A stretch of DNA of 64,000 nt, from NCBI GenBank assembly GCA_020356065.1, contig CP070632.1:183692-247691 (forward strand), in the 5' to 3' direction. Below, in pieces: positions 37,847 through 47,754 of this stretch (its first letter is position 1; every line of letters starts with the position of its first letter). This DNA comes from Nitrospiraceae bacterium (GTDB lineage: Bacteria; Nitrospirota; Thermodesulfovibrionia; UBA6902). Position numbers and translations under genes: made by a program. The notes under the pieces were generated by a model, which did not search any database, was not told the DNA's origin, and worked only from the letters and a program-made list of their open reading frames with translations.

Positions 37847-38495
37847 TCTTTTGAAAATAGGTGTTCTTGCTTCCGGCAGGGGTTCCAATTTCCAATCTAT
37901 TGTTGATAATATCGAATCCGGAGAAATTGAAGCTGAAATATCCGTTCTGATTACCGACAATCCCGAAGCATATGCAATCGAGCGATGCAGAAAGCACAAT
38001 ATTGAAGCTCTTATTCTAAAACCGGACGATTTTCCTGACAGGAACAGCTATTATTCCTGCATAGCTGATGACCTTGTTAAACGTGGCGTGGGTCTTGTTG
38101 TGCTGGCAGGATTCATGAGAGTAGTCGGTAAGGCCTTGATAGATAAATTCCCCAATAAAATAATGAATATTCACCCTGCCCTGCTCCCTTCATTTCCAGG
38201 ATTGCACGGACAGAAACAGGCTGTTGATTATGGGGTAAAAATAGCCGGCTGTACTGTGCATTTTGTAGACGAAGGTGTGGACACCGGCCCTGTAATCATT
38301 CAGGCAGCGGTGCCGGTATATCATGATGATAGTGAAGAAGCACTATCAGAGAGAATCCTTAAAAAAGAGCATGAGATTTTTCCTTATGCAATAAGGCTGT
38401 TTGCTCAGGGTAACATTAAAGTTGAGGGTCGAAGGATAGCTGTTAAAGCTCACAGGGAAGGCATGTCTCTGGTGAATCCTCCCCTCTTGGATTAA
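37839..38495 (+). CDS. purN: Phosphoribosylglycinamide formyltransferase
   Basis: Transfers formyl from 10-formyl-THF to GAR. The 218-residue protein starts MSDLLKIGVLASGRGSNFQS; the folate site and catalytic Asn-His-Asp appear in IMNIHPALLPSFPG and HFVDEGVDTGPVI. ATG 37839 has gggagg eight bases upstream and overlaps purM by eight bases. It consumes 10-formyl-THF that the folate enzymes at 45629-49301 help to balance. Last gene of the fab-pur operon. Confidence 0.97.
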   Translation: MSDLLKIGVLASGRGSNFQSIVDNIESGEIEAEISVLITDNPEAYAIERCRKHNIEALILKPDDFPDRNSYYSCIADDLVKRGVGLVVLAGFMRVVGKALIDKFPNKIMNIHPALLPSFPGLHGQKQAVDYGVKIAGCTVHFVDEGVDTGPVIIQAAVPVYHDDSEEALSERILKKEHEIFPYAIRLFAQGNIKVEGRRIAVKAHREGMSLVNPPLLD

Positions 38496-38646
38496 ATGCT
38501 AATGGGTACTCTTATTTGACAGCAAAGCAATGATTTTGTAGTATGTTACAGATATGGGCTCTGACTCTTCCAGTTAATTCGGGATATCTTTATGATACCT
38601 GGCATTATTGCTTTTCAATAATTAATTCTTTACGGAGGTAGGATTC

Positions 38647-39141
38647 ATGACCAACGCTTCAACAGCAATTTTAGCAGCAATTATTGGTTTCATTGCTGGC
38701 AGCTTCGGACTTTACCTGATAACAGGTTCTCTTGAGAAAAAAAGGGCGTATCTTTCCGGTAAAAGAGAGCAGCTTAAGTTTTTCTACTCACCCCTGGAGT
38801 CACTGGTTAAAATAAACAGCCAGGAGTTTGAGCACTATTTTAAAGATGATGCATCAAATGAAGACCGGGAGTTTATAGAAAAAACAATCTGGTATCCAAA
38901 CTTTATGGAAATTAAAAAGGTGATCATGGAAAATTCCCATCTGCTGGAAGAATTGCCTGATGAGATATTACGACTCCTTAATTACATAAATATATGGCTG
39001 GCAGATTACGATGCTGTTTACGTAAGACAGTTGAAAGACTCCCCTGTTTTTGTCAGACCAAACGGGTACAGTTATCCGGGTGAATCAGATGAATTCATTT
39101 ATCAAAAGGCCGGTGCGTTAAGAAAAGAACTGAACAGTTAG
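38647..39141 (+). CDS. Single-pass membrane protein of unknown function
   Basis: A 164-residue protein not recognised as a known family. It has an N-terminal membrane helix at about 8-26 (ILAAIIGFIAGSFGLYLI) followed by a mostly helical, charged cytoplasmic or periplasmic domain rich in Glu, Tyr and aromatic residues (FFYSPLESLVKINSQEF, YPNFMEIKKVIMENSHLL). A strong ribosome site (acggaggta) supports the start. It stands alone between purN and the convergent sugar-nucleotide gene. Confidence 0.75.
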   Translation: MTNASTAILAAIIGFIAGSFGLYLITGSLEKKRAYLSGKREQLKFFYSPLESLVKINSQEFEHYFKDDASNEDREFIEKTIWYPNFMEIKKVIMENSHLLEELPDEILRLLNYINIWLADYDAVYVRQLKDSPVFVRPNGYSYPGESDEFIYQKAGALRKELNS

Positions 39142-39152
39142 AATATTTCCGG

Positions 39153-40091
39153 CTACTGACGTATCAGTTTTCTGAAATATGCAATGGTCTCTTTTAAACC
39201 GTCTCCAAGCTTTACCGTTGGTTCCCATTTAAGGGCCTTTTTCGCCATCCTTATATCCGGTTGTCTCTGCGCAGGATCGTCTTCAGGTAATTTTTTTCGT
39301 ATAATTCTTGATGTGGATTTTGTGAGTTTGATAACTTTTTCTGCAAGTTCCAGAATCGTAAATTCATCCGGATTCCCAAGATTAACCGGCCCGGTAATTT
39401 TATCAGACGAGTCCATCAGTTTGACGACTCCGTCAATGAGATCATCAACATAACAGAAACTTCTTGTCTGACTTCCGTCTCCATAGACGGTGAGAGGATG
39501 TCCTTTTAAGGCCTGAACTATGAAATTACTTACGACACGTCCATCATCAGGATGCATTCTCGGACCATAGGTGTTAAAAATGCGGGCAACCTTTATCTTA
39601 AGGTTGTGCTGACGATAATAATCAAAGAAAAGAGTTTCAGCACAGCGTTTGCCCTCATCATAACAGGATCGAAATCCTACCGGGTTTACATTTCCCCAGT
39701 ATGATTCAGGCTGGGGATGGACCAATGGATCACCGTAGATCTCTGATGTGGACGCCTGAAATATTTTTGCCTTTACCCTCTTTGCAAGTCCCAGCATATT
39801 GATTGCTCCGTGCACTGACGTCTTTGTTGTCTGAACGGGATCAAATTGATAATGTATCGGAGATGCAGGACATGCCAGGTTATATATTTCATCTACTTCC
39901 ACATAAAGTGGAAAACAGACATCATGCCTTAATATTTCAAACATGGGATTTGAGATAAGGTTGACCACATTTGCCCGGCGGCCGGTGTAGAAATTATCAA
40001 GACAGATAACTTCATGCCCTTCACGTAATAACCTCTCTGAAAGATGTGATCCAAGAAAACCTGCCCCGCCCGTAATCAGAATTCGCTTCAT
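39153..40091 (-). CDS. UDP-glucuronate decarboxylase-like NAD-dependent epimerase/dehydratase
   Basis: An SDR-type sugar-nucleotide enzyme of 312 residues, most like UDP-xylose synthase, which oxidises and decarboxylates UDP-glucuronate to UDP-xylose. The NAD loop is [43 protein letters not shown] and the catalytic YDEGKRCAE are the block that separates this group from plain dTDP-glucose dehydratases. [12 protein letters not shown] is also typical. It would provide a nucleotide sugar for surface polysaccharide. No other polysaccharide genes are adjacent. Confidence 0.88.
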   Translation of the reverse strand: MKRILITGGAGFLGSHLSERLLREGHEVICLDNFYTGRRANVVNLISNPMFEILRHDVCFPLYVEVDEIYNLACPASPIHYQFDPVQTTKTSVHGAINMLGLAKRVKAKIFQASTSEIYGDPLVHPQPESYWGNVNPVGFRSCYDEGKRCAETLFFDYYRQHNLKIKVARIFNTYGPRMHPDDGRVVSNFIVQALKGHPLTVYGDGSQTRSFCYVDDLIDGVVKLMDSSDKITGPVNLGNPDEFTILELAEKVIKLTKSTSRIIRKKLPEDDPAQRQPDIRMAKKALKWEPTVKLGDGLKETIAYFRKLIRQ

Positions 40092-40244
40092 ATGTTTCCT
40101 CCTGATAAAGTTTCATTATTTTACAATATAGCGATTGGAATAGTATGTTAAGTCGCTATCTCTGTTAATTTTTCAAGACCTTCTTCCTCTATTTACAATT
40201 CTGATGATCTGCAAATGACTGGTTCAAATTCACTCTAATTTATC

Positions 40245-40273
40245 TTGACATTGTTATGGATCAATAATATAAT
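40245..40273 (+). promoter_or_regulatory. Consensus sigma-70 promoter of the liv operon
   Basis: Perfect TTGACA (40245-40250), exactly 17 bases, perfect TATAAT (40268-40273). It lies 50 bases ahead of the binding-protein gene and is the best promoter match in the window, implying strong expression. Confidence 0.85.
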
Positions 40274-40322
40274 GCCATAATTTCCATTAAAATAATCTCA
40301 ATCTTTCCGGGAGGTCTTTCAT

Positions 40323-41453
40323 ATGAAATGCATGATGAACACGTCTCTTTTAACCTGCATTTTAATGGTTGTCATGACAGTTACCCTGTCCTGTACAAAA
40401 CCCGAATCGCAACCGTTAAAAGTGGGGGTTGCAGGGCCGCATAGTGGTGACCTTGCTTCATATGGATTGCCTTCTGTAAAGGCTGCGGAACTTGTAATTA
40501 ATGAAACAAATGACAAAGGCGGAATTCTCGGCAGAAGAATTGAACTTCTCATTGAAGATGATGTCTGTAAACCCGAATTAGCCACAAATACAGCTACAAA
40601 ACTTGTTTCCCAGAGTGTGCATATTGTCCTGGGTCATATCTGCAGTGGAGCGACAAAGGCAGCATTGGGAATTTATAAAGATTCAAATGTCCCGGTAATC
40701 TCCCCTTCCGCCACAAACCCGGATCTCACACAGAGTGGTGACTATCCGAATTTCTTTCGCACGATCGCTTCTGATGATGCACAGGCAAAACTTGAAGTTG
40801 ATTTTGCACTTGATGTGCTAAAGTTGAAAAAGATAGCTGTGCTTCATGATAAGGGAGACTACGGAAAGGGACTGGCAGAGTTTGTGAAAGGCTTTATAGA
40901 AAATTCAGGCAGGGCAGAGCTTGTATTATATGAAGGAATAACACCGGGTGCTGTTGATTACTCAGCGGTCGTCCAGAAAATTAATCTCTCCGGTGCCGAT
41001 GCTGTCATATTTGGAGGATATCATCCGGAGGCGTCCAAGATTGTGATGCTCATGAGAAAGAAGAAAATGGACACGATATTTATATCAGATGATGGAGTTA
41101 AAGATATAACTTTTATAAAAATTGCCGGTGAATACGCCGAAGGCGTTTACGCTACCGGACCAAAAGACGTTTCAATGAATCCTCTGGCTGTTAAAGCAAA
41201 TGAAGCACACAAAAAGACATACGGTTCAGACCCGGGAGCATTCTTTTTAAACGCATATGCTGCCGCGCAGGCCCTGCTTAACGCGATTGAAAAGTCAGGT
41301 TCAACCGATTATGCAAAAGTCACACATGCATTGCGGACCGAATACGTTGAGACGCCTCTCGGTAAAATACGCTTTGATGATAAGGGAGATGCCATAGGCG
41401 TAGGTTTTTCCATGTTCCAGGTGAAACATGGCAGGTATGTCGAAATCAATTAA
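40323..41453 (+). CDS. Branched-chain amino-acid ABC transporter, substrate-binding lipoprotein
   Basis: A 376-residue periplasmic-binding protein of the LivJ/LivK family. The N-terminus is a lipoprotein signal with lipobox TLSC (Cys about 24). The mature protein starts LKVGVAGPHSGDLASYG and contains INETNDKGGILGRRIEL and HICSGATKAALGIY, family hallmarks of the ligand-binding cleft. Strong promoter and gggaggt ribosome site upstream. First of five liv genes; the true ligand (Leu, Ile, Val or another) cannot be read. Confidence 0.93.
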   Translation: MKCMMNTSLLTCILMVVMTVTLSCTKPESQPLKVGVAGPHSGDLASYGLPSVKAAELVINETNDKGGILGRRIELLIEDDVCKPELATNTATKLVSQSVHIVLGHICSGATKAALGIYKDSNVPVISPSATNPDLTQSGDYPNFFRTIASDDAQAKLEVDFALDVLKLKKIAVLHDKGDYGKGLAEFVKGFIENSGRAELVLYEGITPGAVDYSAVVQKINLSGADAVIFGGYHPEASKIVMLMRKKKMDTIFISDDGVKDITFIKIAGEYAEGVYATGPKDVSMNPLAVKANEAHKKTYGSDPGAFFLNAYAAAQALLNAIEKSGSTDYAKVTHALRTEYVETPLGKIRFDDKGDAIGVGFSMFQVKHGRYVEIN

Positions 41454-41583
41454 ACCTCTGAAGAGATTTGGTTATTAGTTATTTGTTATAAACAAATAAA
41501 AGATCTTACGACTTTCAAGTCCATCAACGATTAACGAATAACCAATAATCTTCTCCCTTTCCTGCTGTATTATGCCTCATTCA

Positions 41584-41592
41584 TGTTATATT
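41584..41592 (+). promoter_or_regulatory. Extended -10 promoter of livH
   Basis: TGTTATATT ending eight bases before the livH ATG, with no ribosome site between; suggests a leaderless internal promoter in the liv operon. Upstream (about 41466-41557) lies an imperfect inverted repeat built of TTGGTTATT/AATAACCAA. Confidence 0.4.
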
Positions 41593-41600
41593 AAATACCG

Positions 41601-42503
41601 ATGGAATATTTTTTACAGCTGTTGCTGGGCGGACTCACAAGGGGGAGCATCTATGCTCTGATCGCACTGGGTTATACCATGGTTTATGGCATAATTGAAC
41701 TCATTAATTTTGCCCATGGAGAAATATACATGATCGGAGCTTTTACCGCACTGATAATGTCAAGCGTGCTAACACTGTACGGATTTAATGAAGTCTCCAT
41801 AATAGTGCTTTCATCGCTGATTGCTCTCATATATTCTTCCGCATACGGATTTACTGTGGAAAAAATTGCTTACAAACCACTGCGCGGCGCACCACGTCTC
41901 TCCCCTCTGATCAGCGCCATTGGCATGTCGATCTTTCTACAAAACTATGTATTGCTTGCCCAGACATCTGATTTTCTTCCCTTTCCCACATTGATACCTG
42001 AATTTAATTTTATGAAAAATTATGAACATGTTTTTGGTTCAACAGAACTGGTCATTGTTGTAACAACCGTTCTTGTCATGATACTGCTCACCATACTTAT
42101 TAAATTCACTAAAATTGGTAGGGCCATGCGTGCTACTGCTCAGGACAAAAAAATGGCCATGCTCGTTGGCATTAATGTGAATAAAATAATCTCTGTGACC
42201 TTTATTATCGGATCTGTCATGGCCGCCATCGGCGGAATACTGATCGCTTCCCATATAGGACAGATTAACTTCTATATTGGTTTTATTGCCGGGATTAAGG
42301 CTTTTACCGCTGCTGTGCTGGGAGGTATCGGGAGTATTCCCGGAGCAGTTCTCGGAGGTTTTGTTCTTGGATGGACAGAGAGCTTTGCAACCGGGTATGT
42401 ATCAAGCGATTATGAGGACGTCTTTGCCTTTGCCCTGCTGGTACTCATACTCATTTTCCGACCTGAAGGTATCCTTGGCAAATCGTCGTCGCAGAAAGTA
42501 TAA
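41601..42503 (+). CDS. livH: Branched-chain amino-acid ABC transporter permease
   Basis: A 300-residue inner-membrane permease with about eight helices. LLGGLTRGSIYALIALGYTMVYGI and the following FAHGEIYMIGAF are the LivH signature; the cytoplasmic loop contacting the ATPases (GRAMRATAQDKKMAMLVGI) is present. Pairs with livM. Its start at 41601 has no ribosome site, in line with a possibly leaderless mRNA. Confidence 0.95.
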   Translation: MEYFLQLLLGGLTRGSIYALIALGYTMVYGIIELINFAHGEIYMIGAFTALIMSSVLTLYGFNEVSIIVLSSLIALIYSSAYGFTVEKIAYKPLRGAPRLSPLISAIGMSIFLQNYVLLAQTSDFLPFPTLIPEFNFMKNYEHVFGSTELVIVVTTVLVMILLTILIKFTKIGRAMRATAQDKKMAMLVGINVNKIISVTFIIGSVMAAIGGILIASHIGQINFYIGFIAGIKAFTAAVLGGIGSIPGAVLGGFVLGWTESFATGYVSSDYEDVFAFALLVLILIFRPEGILGKSSSQKV

Positions 42504-42586
42504 ATATTAACGGCAGGTCTTGGGTGTCGGGTAAGAGGTGATGGGATAACCAATAACCCCATACCAATTACCTGATGTGATTATTT

Positions 42587-43813
42587 ATGTTAAACGTTTC
42601 CGAAATGAAAAAATCCCTGCTCGTTTCCATCTGGTTCATGTTCCTTACGTTTCCCATCATGGTTATACGCGTCAATCCCATCGAAAAAATAGTTGAATGG
42701 CGCTGGGGCAATATGTTTCTGGTCGGCATCGGAAGTTTTATACTTTCATTCATATGGCGCTATTTTATCCGGCAAAAAGAATCAGGATTAAAAAAAGTAG
42801 AGATGGGTGAAAAGATAATTCCTTTCTTTGAGAAGCTGCGGTCAGGGGACTCCATATACCTCAGATCATTATGTATGACATTATCGTGTGCGGCTGCGGT
42901 CTTTCCCTTTGTTTTTTCCACATATCAAACCACAATTATGACAACGGTCCTGATGTATGTTGTGTTAGGGCTGGGACTTAATATTGTTGTCGGACTTGCA
43001 GGACTGCTTGATCTGGGATATGTGGCTTTCTACGCCGTAGGCGCTTACAGCTATGCCCTGCTTAATTATCATTTCGGGCTGGGATTCTGGACAGTTCTTC
43101 CCCTGGGTGCTGTTTTGGGAGCCTTTTTCGGCATTCTTCTGGGATTTCCGGTCCTTCGGCTGAGAGGAGATTATCTCGCCATTGTGACACTTGGTTTTGG
43201 AGAAATAATACGACTTGTGCTTGAAAACTGGAACGAGTTTTCTTTTGGTCCCAGCGGAATAGCGAATATACCAAGACCGTCTTTCCTGGGGATCCAGTTT
43301 TCTCTGCAGCAGGCAACAGTCTATCAGTATTTTCTTACCATCGGATTGGCATTATGTACCATATTTGTAGTCAACAGATTACAGGACTCACGGATAGGAA
43401 GGGCATGGATTGCACTAAGAGAAGATGAAACAGCCTGTCAGGCCATGGGGGTAGATAAGGTAAGGACCAAACTCAGGGCCTTTGCCCTGGGGGCAACGTG
43501 GGCAGGTATGGTCGGTGTGATGTTTGCCGCAAAAACGACGTTTATTAATCCGGCAAGTTTCACCTTTATTGAATCTGCTTTGATACTCTCCATAGTTGTA
43601 CTGGGTGGAATGGGATCTGTACCCGGTGTTGTTATCGGTGCATGCATCCTGATCCTCCTTCCCGAGTATCTCAGGGCATTTACCGAATTCCGCATGCTTC
43701 TCTTCGGTGCCATTCTCGTGTTAATGATGGTATTCCGTCCACAGGGGATTATCAGTAATGTCCGCAGGACGTACGAATTGAAGGGAGTACCTGGCAGAAC
43801 ATTAAGAGATTGA
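42587..43813 (+). CDS. livM: Branched-chain amino-acid ABC transporter permease, long N-terminus
   Basis: A 408-residue permease, the LivM partner of LivH. The conserved part begins near residue 120 (LNIVVGLAGLLDLGYVAFYA) and includes GFPVLRLRGDYLAIVTLGFG and the coupling loop SRIGRAWIALREDETACQAMGV. Two extra N-terminal helices and a charged linker (about 10-90) precede it, as in E. coli LivM. Met7 (42605) is an alternative start. The stop is eight bases before livG. Confidence 0.94.
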   Translation: MLNVSEMKKSLLVSIWFMFLTFPIMVIRVNPIEKIVEWRWGNMFLVGIGSFILSFIWRYFIRQKESGLKKVEMGEKIIPFFEKLRSGDSIYLRSLCMTLSCAAAVFPFVFSTYQTTIMTTVLMYVVLGLGLNIVVGLAGLLDLGYVAFYAVGAYSYALLNYHFGLGFWTVLPLGAVLGAFFGILLGFPVLRLRGDYLAIVTLGFGEIIRLVLENWNEFSFGPSGIANIPRPSFLGIQFSLQQATVYQYFLTIGLALCTIFVVNRLQDSRIGRAWIALREDETACQAMGVDKVRTKLRAFALGATWAGMVGVMFAAKTTFINPASFTFIESALILSIVVLGGMGSVPGVVIGACILILLPEYLRAFTEFRMLLFGAILVLMMVFRPQGIISNVRRTYELKGVPGRTLRD

Positions 43814-43821
43814 GGTCTTAT

Positions 43822-44610
43822 ATGAGAACAATTCTGGAAATCAATAAGTTAAGCATGGATTTTGGAGGTCTGCGGGCCCTGGACAATTTTGATCTGAAAA
43901 TGAATGAAGGAGAAATCGTTGCCCTCATCGGTCCGAACGGTGCAGGAAAAACTACTCTTTTTAACTGTGCAACAGGAATATACGCCCCTTCCGGAGGTGA
44001 CATATTTCTCTCACCTGAACCTGACAGGAAGATCAGGATAAACAGTCTTAAACCAAATATCATTACAGGTAAAGGAATGATCCGTACGTTCCAGAATATC
44101 CGTCTTTTTCCGAACATGACTGTGCTTGAAAATGTCATGATAGGACGGCACTGCCGGACATCATCAGGAATTCTTGGCGCAATTTTAAGAAACGATTCAA
44201 CCAGAAAAGAAGAGTCCGGGATTGTTGATCACAGTTATAAAATTCTGGAAAAGATCGGACTGAATCATTTTGTGAGCGAGCTGGCAAGAAACCTGCCCTA
44301 CGGCGCCCAGAAAAAGCTCGAAATTGCCCGGGCCCTTGCAACAGAACCTTTTTTGCTTCTGCTTGATGAACCTGCTGCAGGACTGAATGCCAGGGAAACA
44401 AAAGAGCTCGATACATTAATCGCACAAATACGTGATGAAGAGAAAATATCCATTCTTCTTATCGAGCATGACATGAAACTTGTTATGAGCATTTCAGATC
44501 GTATCGTTGTAATGGACTACGGCAGGAAGATTGCCGAGGGACCACCCGATGAGATAAGGATCAACCCGGTCGTAATAAAGGCCTATCTTGGAGAAGAATT
44601 TGTTGCTTAG
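43822..44610 (+). CDS. livG: Branched-chain amino-acid ABC transporter ATPase LivG
   Basis: A 262-residue ATP-binding subunit. Walker A is GPNGAGKTTL, signature region LPYGAQKKLEIARALA, Walker B LLLLDEPAAGL, and the switch His is in LLIEHDMKLV. The insert after Walker A with IRTFQNIRLFPNMTVLENV is LivG-type. ATG 43822 follows tgaggt; an in-frame TTG at 43810 would overlap the livM stop and lacks a ribosome site. Confidence 0.96.
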   Translation: MRTILEINKLSMDFGGLRALDNFDLKMNEGEIVALIGPNGAGKTTLFNCATGIYAPSGGDIFLSPEPDRKIRINSLKPNIITGKGMIRTFQNIRLFPNMTVLENVMIGRHCRTSSGILGAILRNDSTRKEESGIVDHSYKILEKIGLNHFVSELARNLPYGAQKKLEIARALATEPFLLLLDEPAAGLNARETKELDTLIAQIRDEEKISILLIEHDMKLVMSISDRIVVMDYGRKIAEGPPDEIRINPVVIKAYLGEEFVA

Positions 44611-45310
44611 ACTTGATAATGTACAAACCTATTACGGGAATATACAGGCCCTGAAGGGCATACATATACATATTTCTGAGGGAGAAATTGTTACCCTCAT
44701 AGGCGCTAACGGGGCAGGCAAGTCAACAACACTGATGTCGATTTCAGGGATAACCCCTCCAAGAGAAGGCAAAATTTTTTTTATGGACAGGGAGATACAC
44801 AACTTGACTCCTGACGCGATAGTCTCTCTCGGTATATCTCAGGTTCCTGAGGGACGCCATATCTTTCCGGAACTCACCGTAATGGAAAACCTTCAGATGG
44901 GGGCATTCCTGCGTACCGACAGTAAAGAAACAAAAGATGATCTGGAGTATATCTTTGAGCTGTTTCCCATTCTCACCCAAAGGCGGAACCAGGCTGGAGG
45001 AACGCTTAGCGGCGGCGAACAGCAGATGCTGGCCATATCACGGGCACTGATGGCCAGACCCAGGCTGCTTCTTCTTGATGAACCTTCACTTGGACTTGCC
45101 CCTCTTGTGGTAAAGCAGATTTTTGAAATAATCAGGAAAATTAACTTCACACATAATACGACCGTATTTCTCGTTGAACAGAATGCCAATTTAGCGCTTC
45201 AGTTGGCTGACAGAGGATATGTCATGGAAAACGGCAATATCGTTCTTGAAGACTCATCAGGGAATCTTCTTTCAAATGATAACGTCAGAAAGGCATATCT
45301 CGGGATTTAG
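44600..45310 (+). CDS. livF: Branched-chain amino-acid ABC transporter ATPase LivF
   Basis: A 236-residue ATP-binding subunit partnering LivG. Walker A GANGAGKSTT, signature TLSGGEQQMLAISRALM, Walker B LLLLDEPSLGLAP, switch VFLVEQNANLAL. No in-frame ATG precedes the conserved start; TTG 44600 has ggag six bases upstream and is preferred, with TTG 44588 and 44603 as alternatives. Overlaps the livG stop by 11 bases. Confidence 0.95.
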   Translation: MLLRLDNVQTYYGNIQALKGIHIHISEGEIVTLIGANGAGKSTTLMSISGITPPREGKIFFMDREIHNLTPDAIVSLGISQVPEGRHIFPELTVMENLQMGAFLRTDSKETKDDLEYIFELFPILTQRRNQAGGTLSGGEQQMLAISRALMARPRLLLLDEPSLGLAPLVVKQIFEIIRKINFTHNTTVFLVEQNANLALQLADRGYVMENGNIVLEDSSGNLLSNDNVRKAYLGI

Positions 45311-45316
45311 ATTAAA

Positions 45317-45341
45317 AGCCGCTTGAACGGTTCAAACGGCT
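45317..45341 (+). other. Hairpin after livF
   Basis: AGCCG-c-TTGAAC-g-GTTCAA-a-CGGCT is a nearly perfect inverted repeat directly after the liv operon, with one internal mismatch. It lacks a T tract, so it may protect the mRNA 3' end or act with Rho rather than be an intrinsic terminator. Confidence 0.45.
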
Positions 45342-45429
45342 GGAACTGTTGGAACTGTTCATGCTATTCGTACCGGTGGAATTTTTCATTAATTAAATGT
45401 ATGATAAATTGTTAAAATTATCGTATTAT

Positions 45430-45504
45430 TGGGGCGTCGCCAAGCGGTAAGGCACTGGGTTCTGGCTCCAGCATTCGGGGGTTCAAATCCTCCCGCCCCA
45501 GCCA
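45430..45504 (+). tRNA. tRNA-Gln (anticodon CTG)
   Basis: Seventy-five bases with encoded CCA (ends GCCA). The acceptor stem starts TGGGGCG and pairs with CGCCCCA, including the U1-A72 pair common in glutamine tRNAs. The anticodon loop TTCTGGC gives CTG (codon CAG). The D-arm GCCAAGCGGTAAGGC and T-arm GGGGGTTCAAATCCTCC are regular. Confidence 0.96.
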
Positions 45505-45628
45505 TTTCCTGTCAATTACTATCTCCCGTACCCTTGACATCAGGTATTTTAAATATTTAAAGTTATACTCAATTTTATTTAAGACTATTACCTGATTTTG
45601 TTGAAAATTCATACCATAGGAGGATTAC

Positions 45629-46972
45629 ATGTCATACAGAGAATATAATGATCGTATCGGAGGAATGAACCACTGGCTGTTTGCACAGGAGGAGTTTAAG
45701 CACCTGATTTCGCGTCCCTTCAGAGGTGAAGACTACTCCAATGTAATCAACGGATCCGGAGTCGTAAAGGGAGAGCAGAAATATCCAATGGGATATCAGG
45801 AAATGATAATTCCGGAATTAAAACGCAGGGCAGATTTCTTCGGTGACATCCCTGCGCTAAAATCAATTAATCCAGCTGACTCAAAGGTTCTTACTGTATT
45901 GGTTGGCGACAAAGATGATCCAAAGGTAGCAGCTTCACGCAGTTATGTGGGAATGAAATCCAAGACAACCCAGCTTTCCGGTCTTTCCAGTATGATGGAA
46001 GAGTTCCCTTCAACCGTAACAGCTGGAGAAATGTATGAGAAGCTTGAGCAGTGGAATAATGACACATCAATTTCAATTCTTATGTTTCAGCTTCCGTTTG
46101 GTGGTGCTGCAGGAAAGACGATTGATACTACTGCCCTCTGTAACCGCATTGCCCTTGAAAAGGATGGTGATGGCCTCAACCAGATGACGCTTGGCCTTAT
46201 GTCGCTAGGAGCCGAACGTTATTATGACTGCTGCACCCCGAGTGGAATGGTTGATCTTGCCAGTGTATATTTAGTCAGAGAAAAGGGAGCAAAACTCCGT
46301 CCTGACGGTATAGCAAGCTTTGCAGGATATGAGGTGATTGTTGCCGGCAGAAGCAATATTGTTGGCGAGCCTCTTTTTAACCTGCTGAAGAGGTTTGATG
46401 CCACAACATTGGGGCCACTGCACACCCGTACGGGAACAGGCGGTTCTTCTGATAAAGAGACTCAAAGGAAAATATATATTGAACTTTCGAGACGGGCAGA
46501 CATAGTGTTCGGGTGTATGGGATTTCATCCTTACAAAGTACATCCTGATACTGAATACTTTTTTACGTCTGAGATGCTAAAGGAAGGGTGCCTTGTAATT
46601 GATGCATCAACGTCCTTCAGAAAAGACGGCAAAAAACCTTATGGTGATGTTGATCCTTCAGCCCGCTCAAGAGCAGCAGCATTCACTCTTGAGACAGGCG
46701 GAGTTGGACCGGCTACCGTAACCAAGCTTGTCCATCAGGGCTGGATCGGTATGCTGTACCAGAATATTGATAAGGTCAGACAGGCACTGCAGGACAACAA
46801 GTCAACTGTTGTTTCAACGTTTACTGCTCTATTAGCAGCATATGCGGGAACTTCTGAATCAGACGCTGCAGGAAATGCTGAAACCCTCTATAACAGAGCA
46901 GTTAATGTAGACAGCCATCCGGTACATGCAGTGGATGCCCTTGAAGCCATATTCCCGGCATTGATGAAATAA
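45629..46972 (+). CDS. Long FolD-like methylene-THF dehydrogenase/cyclohydrolase
   Basis: A 447-residue protein carrying the FolD motifs but far longer than the usual ~285 residues. SRSYVGMKSKTTQLSG holds the catalytic Lys (FolD pattern YxxxKxK). QLPFGGAAG, CTPSGMVDL, VIVAGRSNIVGEPLF (NADP loop) and GGVGPATVTKL complete the match. An N-terminal extension of about 90 residues and a C-terminal ~60-residue helical tail are extra. It probably interconverts 5,10-methylene-, methenyl- and 10-formyl-THF. FolE, MetV and MetF follow, making a folate/C1 group. Good ribosome site (aggagg). The exact activity of the long form is inferred. Confidence 0.82.
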   Translation: MSYREYNDRIGGMNHWLFAQEEFKHLISRPFRGEDYSNVINGSGVVKGEQKYPMGYQEMIIPELKRRADFFGDIPALKSINPADSKVLTVLVGDKDDPKVAASRSYVGMKSKTTQLSGLSSMMEEFPSTVTAGEMYEKLEQWNNDTSISILMFQLPFGGAAGKTIDTTALCNRIALEKDGDGLNQMTLGLMSLGAERYYDCCTPSGMVDLASVYLVREKGAKLRPDGIASFAGYEVIVAGRSNIVGEPLFNLLKRFDATTLGPLHTRTGTGGSSDKETQRKIYIELSRRADIVFGCMGFHPYKVHPDTEYFFTSEMLKEGCLVIDASTSFRKDGKKPYGDVDPSARSRAAAFTLETGGVGPATVTKLVHQGWIGMLYQNIDKVRQALQDNKSTVVSTFTALLAAYAGTSESDAAGNAETLYNRAVNVDSHPVHAVDALEAIFPALMK

Positions 46973-46991
46973 AGCATAAAGATAACCACCC

Positions 46992-47056
46992 GCCCTCCTC
47001 CTTGGCAGAGGGCTTTTATGCTCTTTGTTGTCACTATCGAAGTTCAACTTCGATAG
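46992..47056 (+). terminator. Terminator and second hairpin after the FolD-like gene
   Basis: GCCCTC (46992-46997) pairs with GAGGGC (47008-47013), followed by TTTT: an intrinsic terminator of moderate strength. A second, perfect 10-bp hairpin, CTATCGAAGT-TCA-ACTTCGATAG at 47034-47056, follows without a T tract; its role is unclear. Confidence 0.6.
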
Positions 47057-47154
47057 GAGCACTTTCGATCCATTCCCCTACCCTCGTTTTGACACCCAAT
47101 ATCCCCAAATGTTAAACTTTTTCACCTAAACCCATCAATAATACACAGTTCTAT

Positions 47155-47718
47155 ATGGACAGGAAAAAAATTCAGAAAGGTGTCAAACTGATTCTTGAAG
47201 GTATCGGTGAGGATACGGACAGGTCCGGGATAAAGGACACTCCTAAGAGGATCGCAGAACTGTACGAGGAGATATTTTCAGGTCTCAGCACACCGACGGA
47301 AGAAATATTAACACCCATTAAAGGTGAAAGCCATGATGAGATGGTCCTTCTCAAAAATATCCCCTTTTATTCAGTTTGTGAGCATCATCTACTGCCTTTT
47401 ATTGGAAAGGCCCATGTCGCCTATGTACCGTCAAAAGGCAAAATAGTGGGTTTAAGTAAACTCGCAAGAGCAGTTGAAATATTTGCTAAAAGACCTCAGC
47501 TTCAGGAGCGGCTTACAGCACAGCTCGCAGATCTTATCATGAAAAAGCTTAAACCCAAGGGAGCAATGGTCATAGTGGATGCTGAGCACCTTTGCATGTC
47601 AATGAGAGGAGTTAAAAAGCCGGGGACGAAAACAGTCACATCAGCAGTGAGAGGAATATTCAGGACAAAAGAATCAACACGGACTGAATTTCTGGAACTT
47701 ATTAAACAGGACAGCTAA
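47155..47718 (+). CDS. folE: GTP cyclohydrolase I
   Basis: Converts GTP to dihydroneopterin triphosphate, the first step of folate synthesis. The 187-residue protein has the zinc ligands Cys75 and His78 in [10 protein letters not shown] and Cys147 in EHLCMSMRG, plus [17 protein letters not shown]. Normal length for the type I enzyme. No clear ribosome site precedes ATG 47155. Placed between the FolD-like gene and metV, it extends the local folate theme. Confidence 0.97.
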   Translation: MDRKKIQKGVKLILEGIGEDTDRSGIKDTPKRIAELYEEIFSGLSTPTEEILTPIKGESHDEMVLLKNIPFYSVCEHHLLPFIGKAHVAYVPSKGKIVGLSKLARAVEIFAKRPQLQERLTAQLADLIMKKLKPKGAMVIVDAEHLCMSMRGVKKPGTKTVTSAVRGIFRTKESTRTEFLELIKQDS

Positions 47719-47754
47719 AATATAGATATCTTTGAATAAGCAAGGAGCGACAAT

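Noticed and set aside
41454..41600. TTGGTTATT/AATAACCAA repeats between livJ-like gene and livH, considered as a CRISPR or mobile element
   Set aside because: Only an imperfect inverted repeat of low complexity; no regular direct repeats or spacers.
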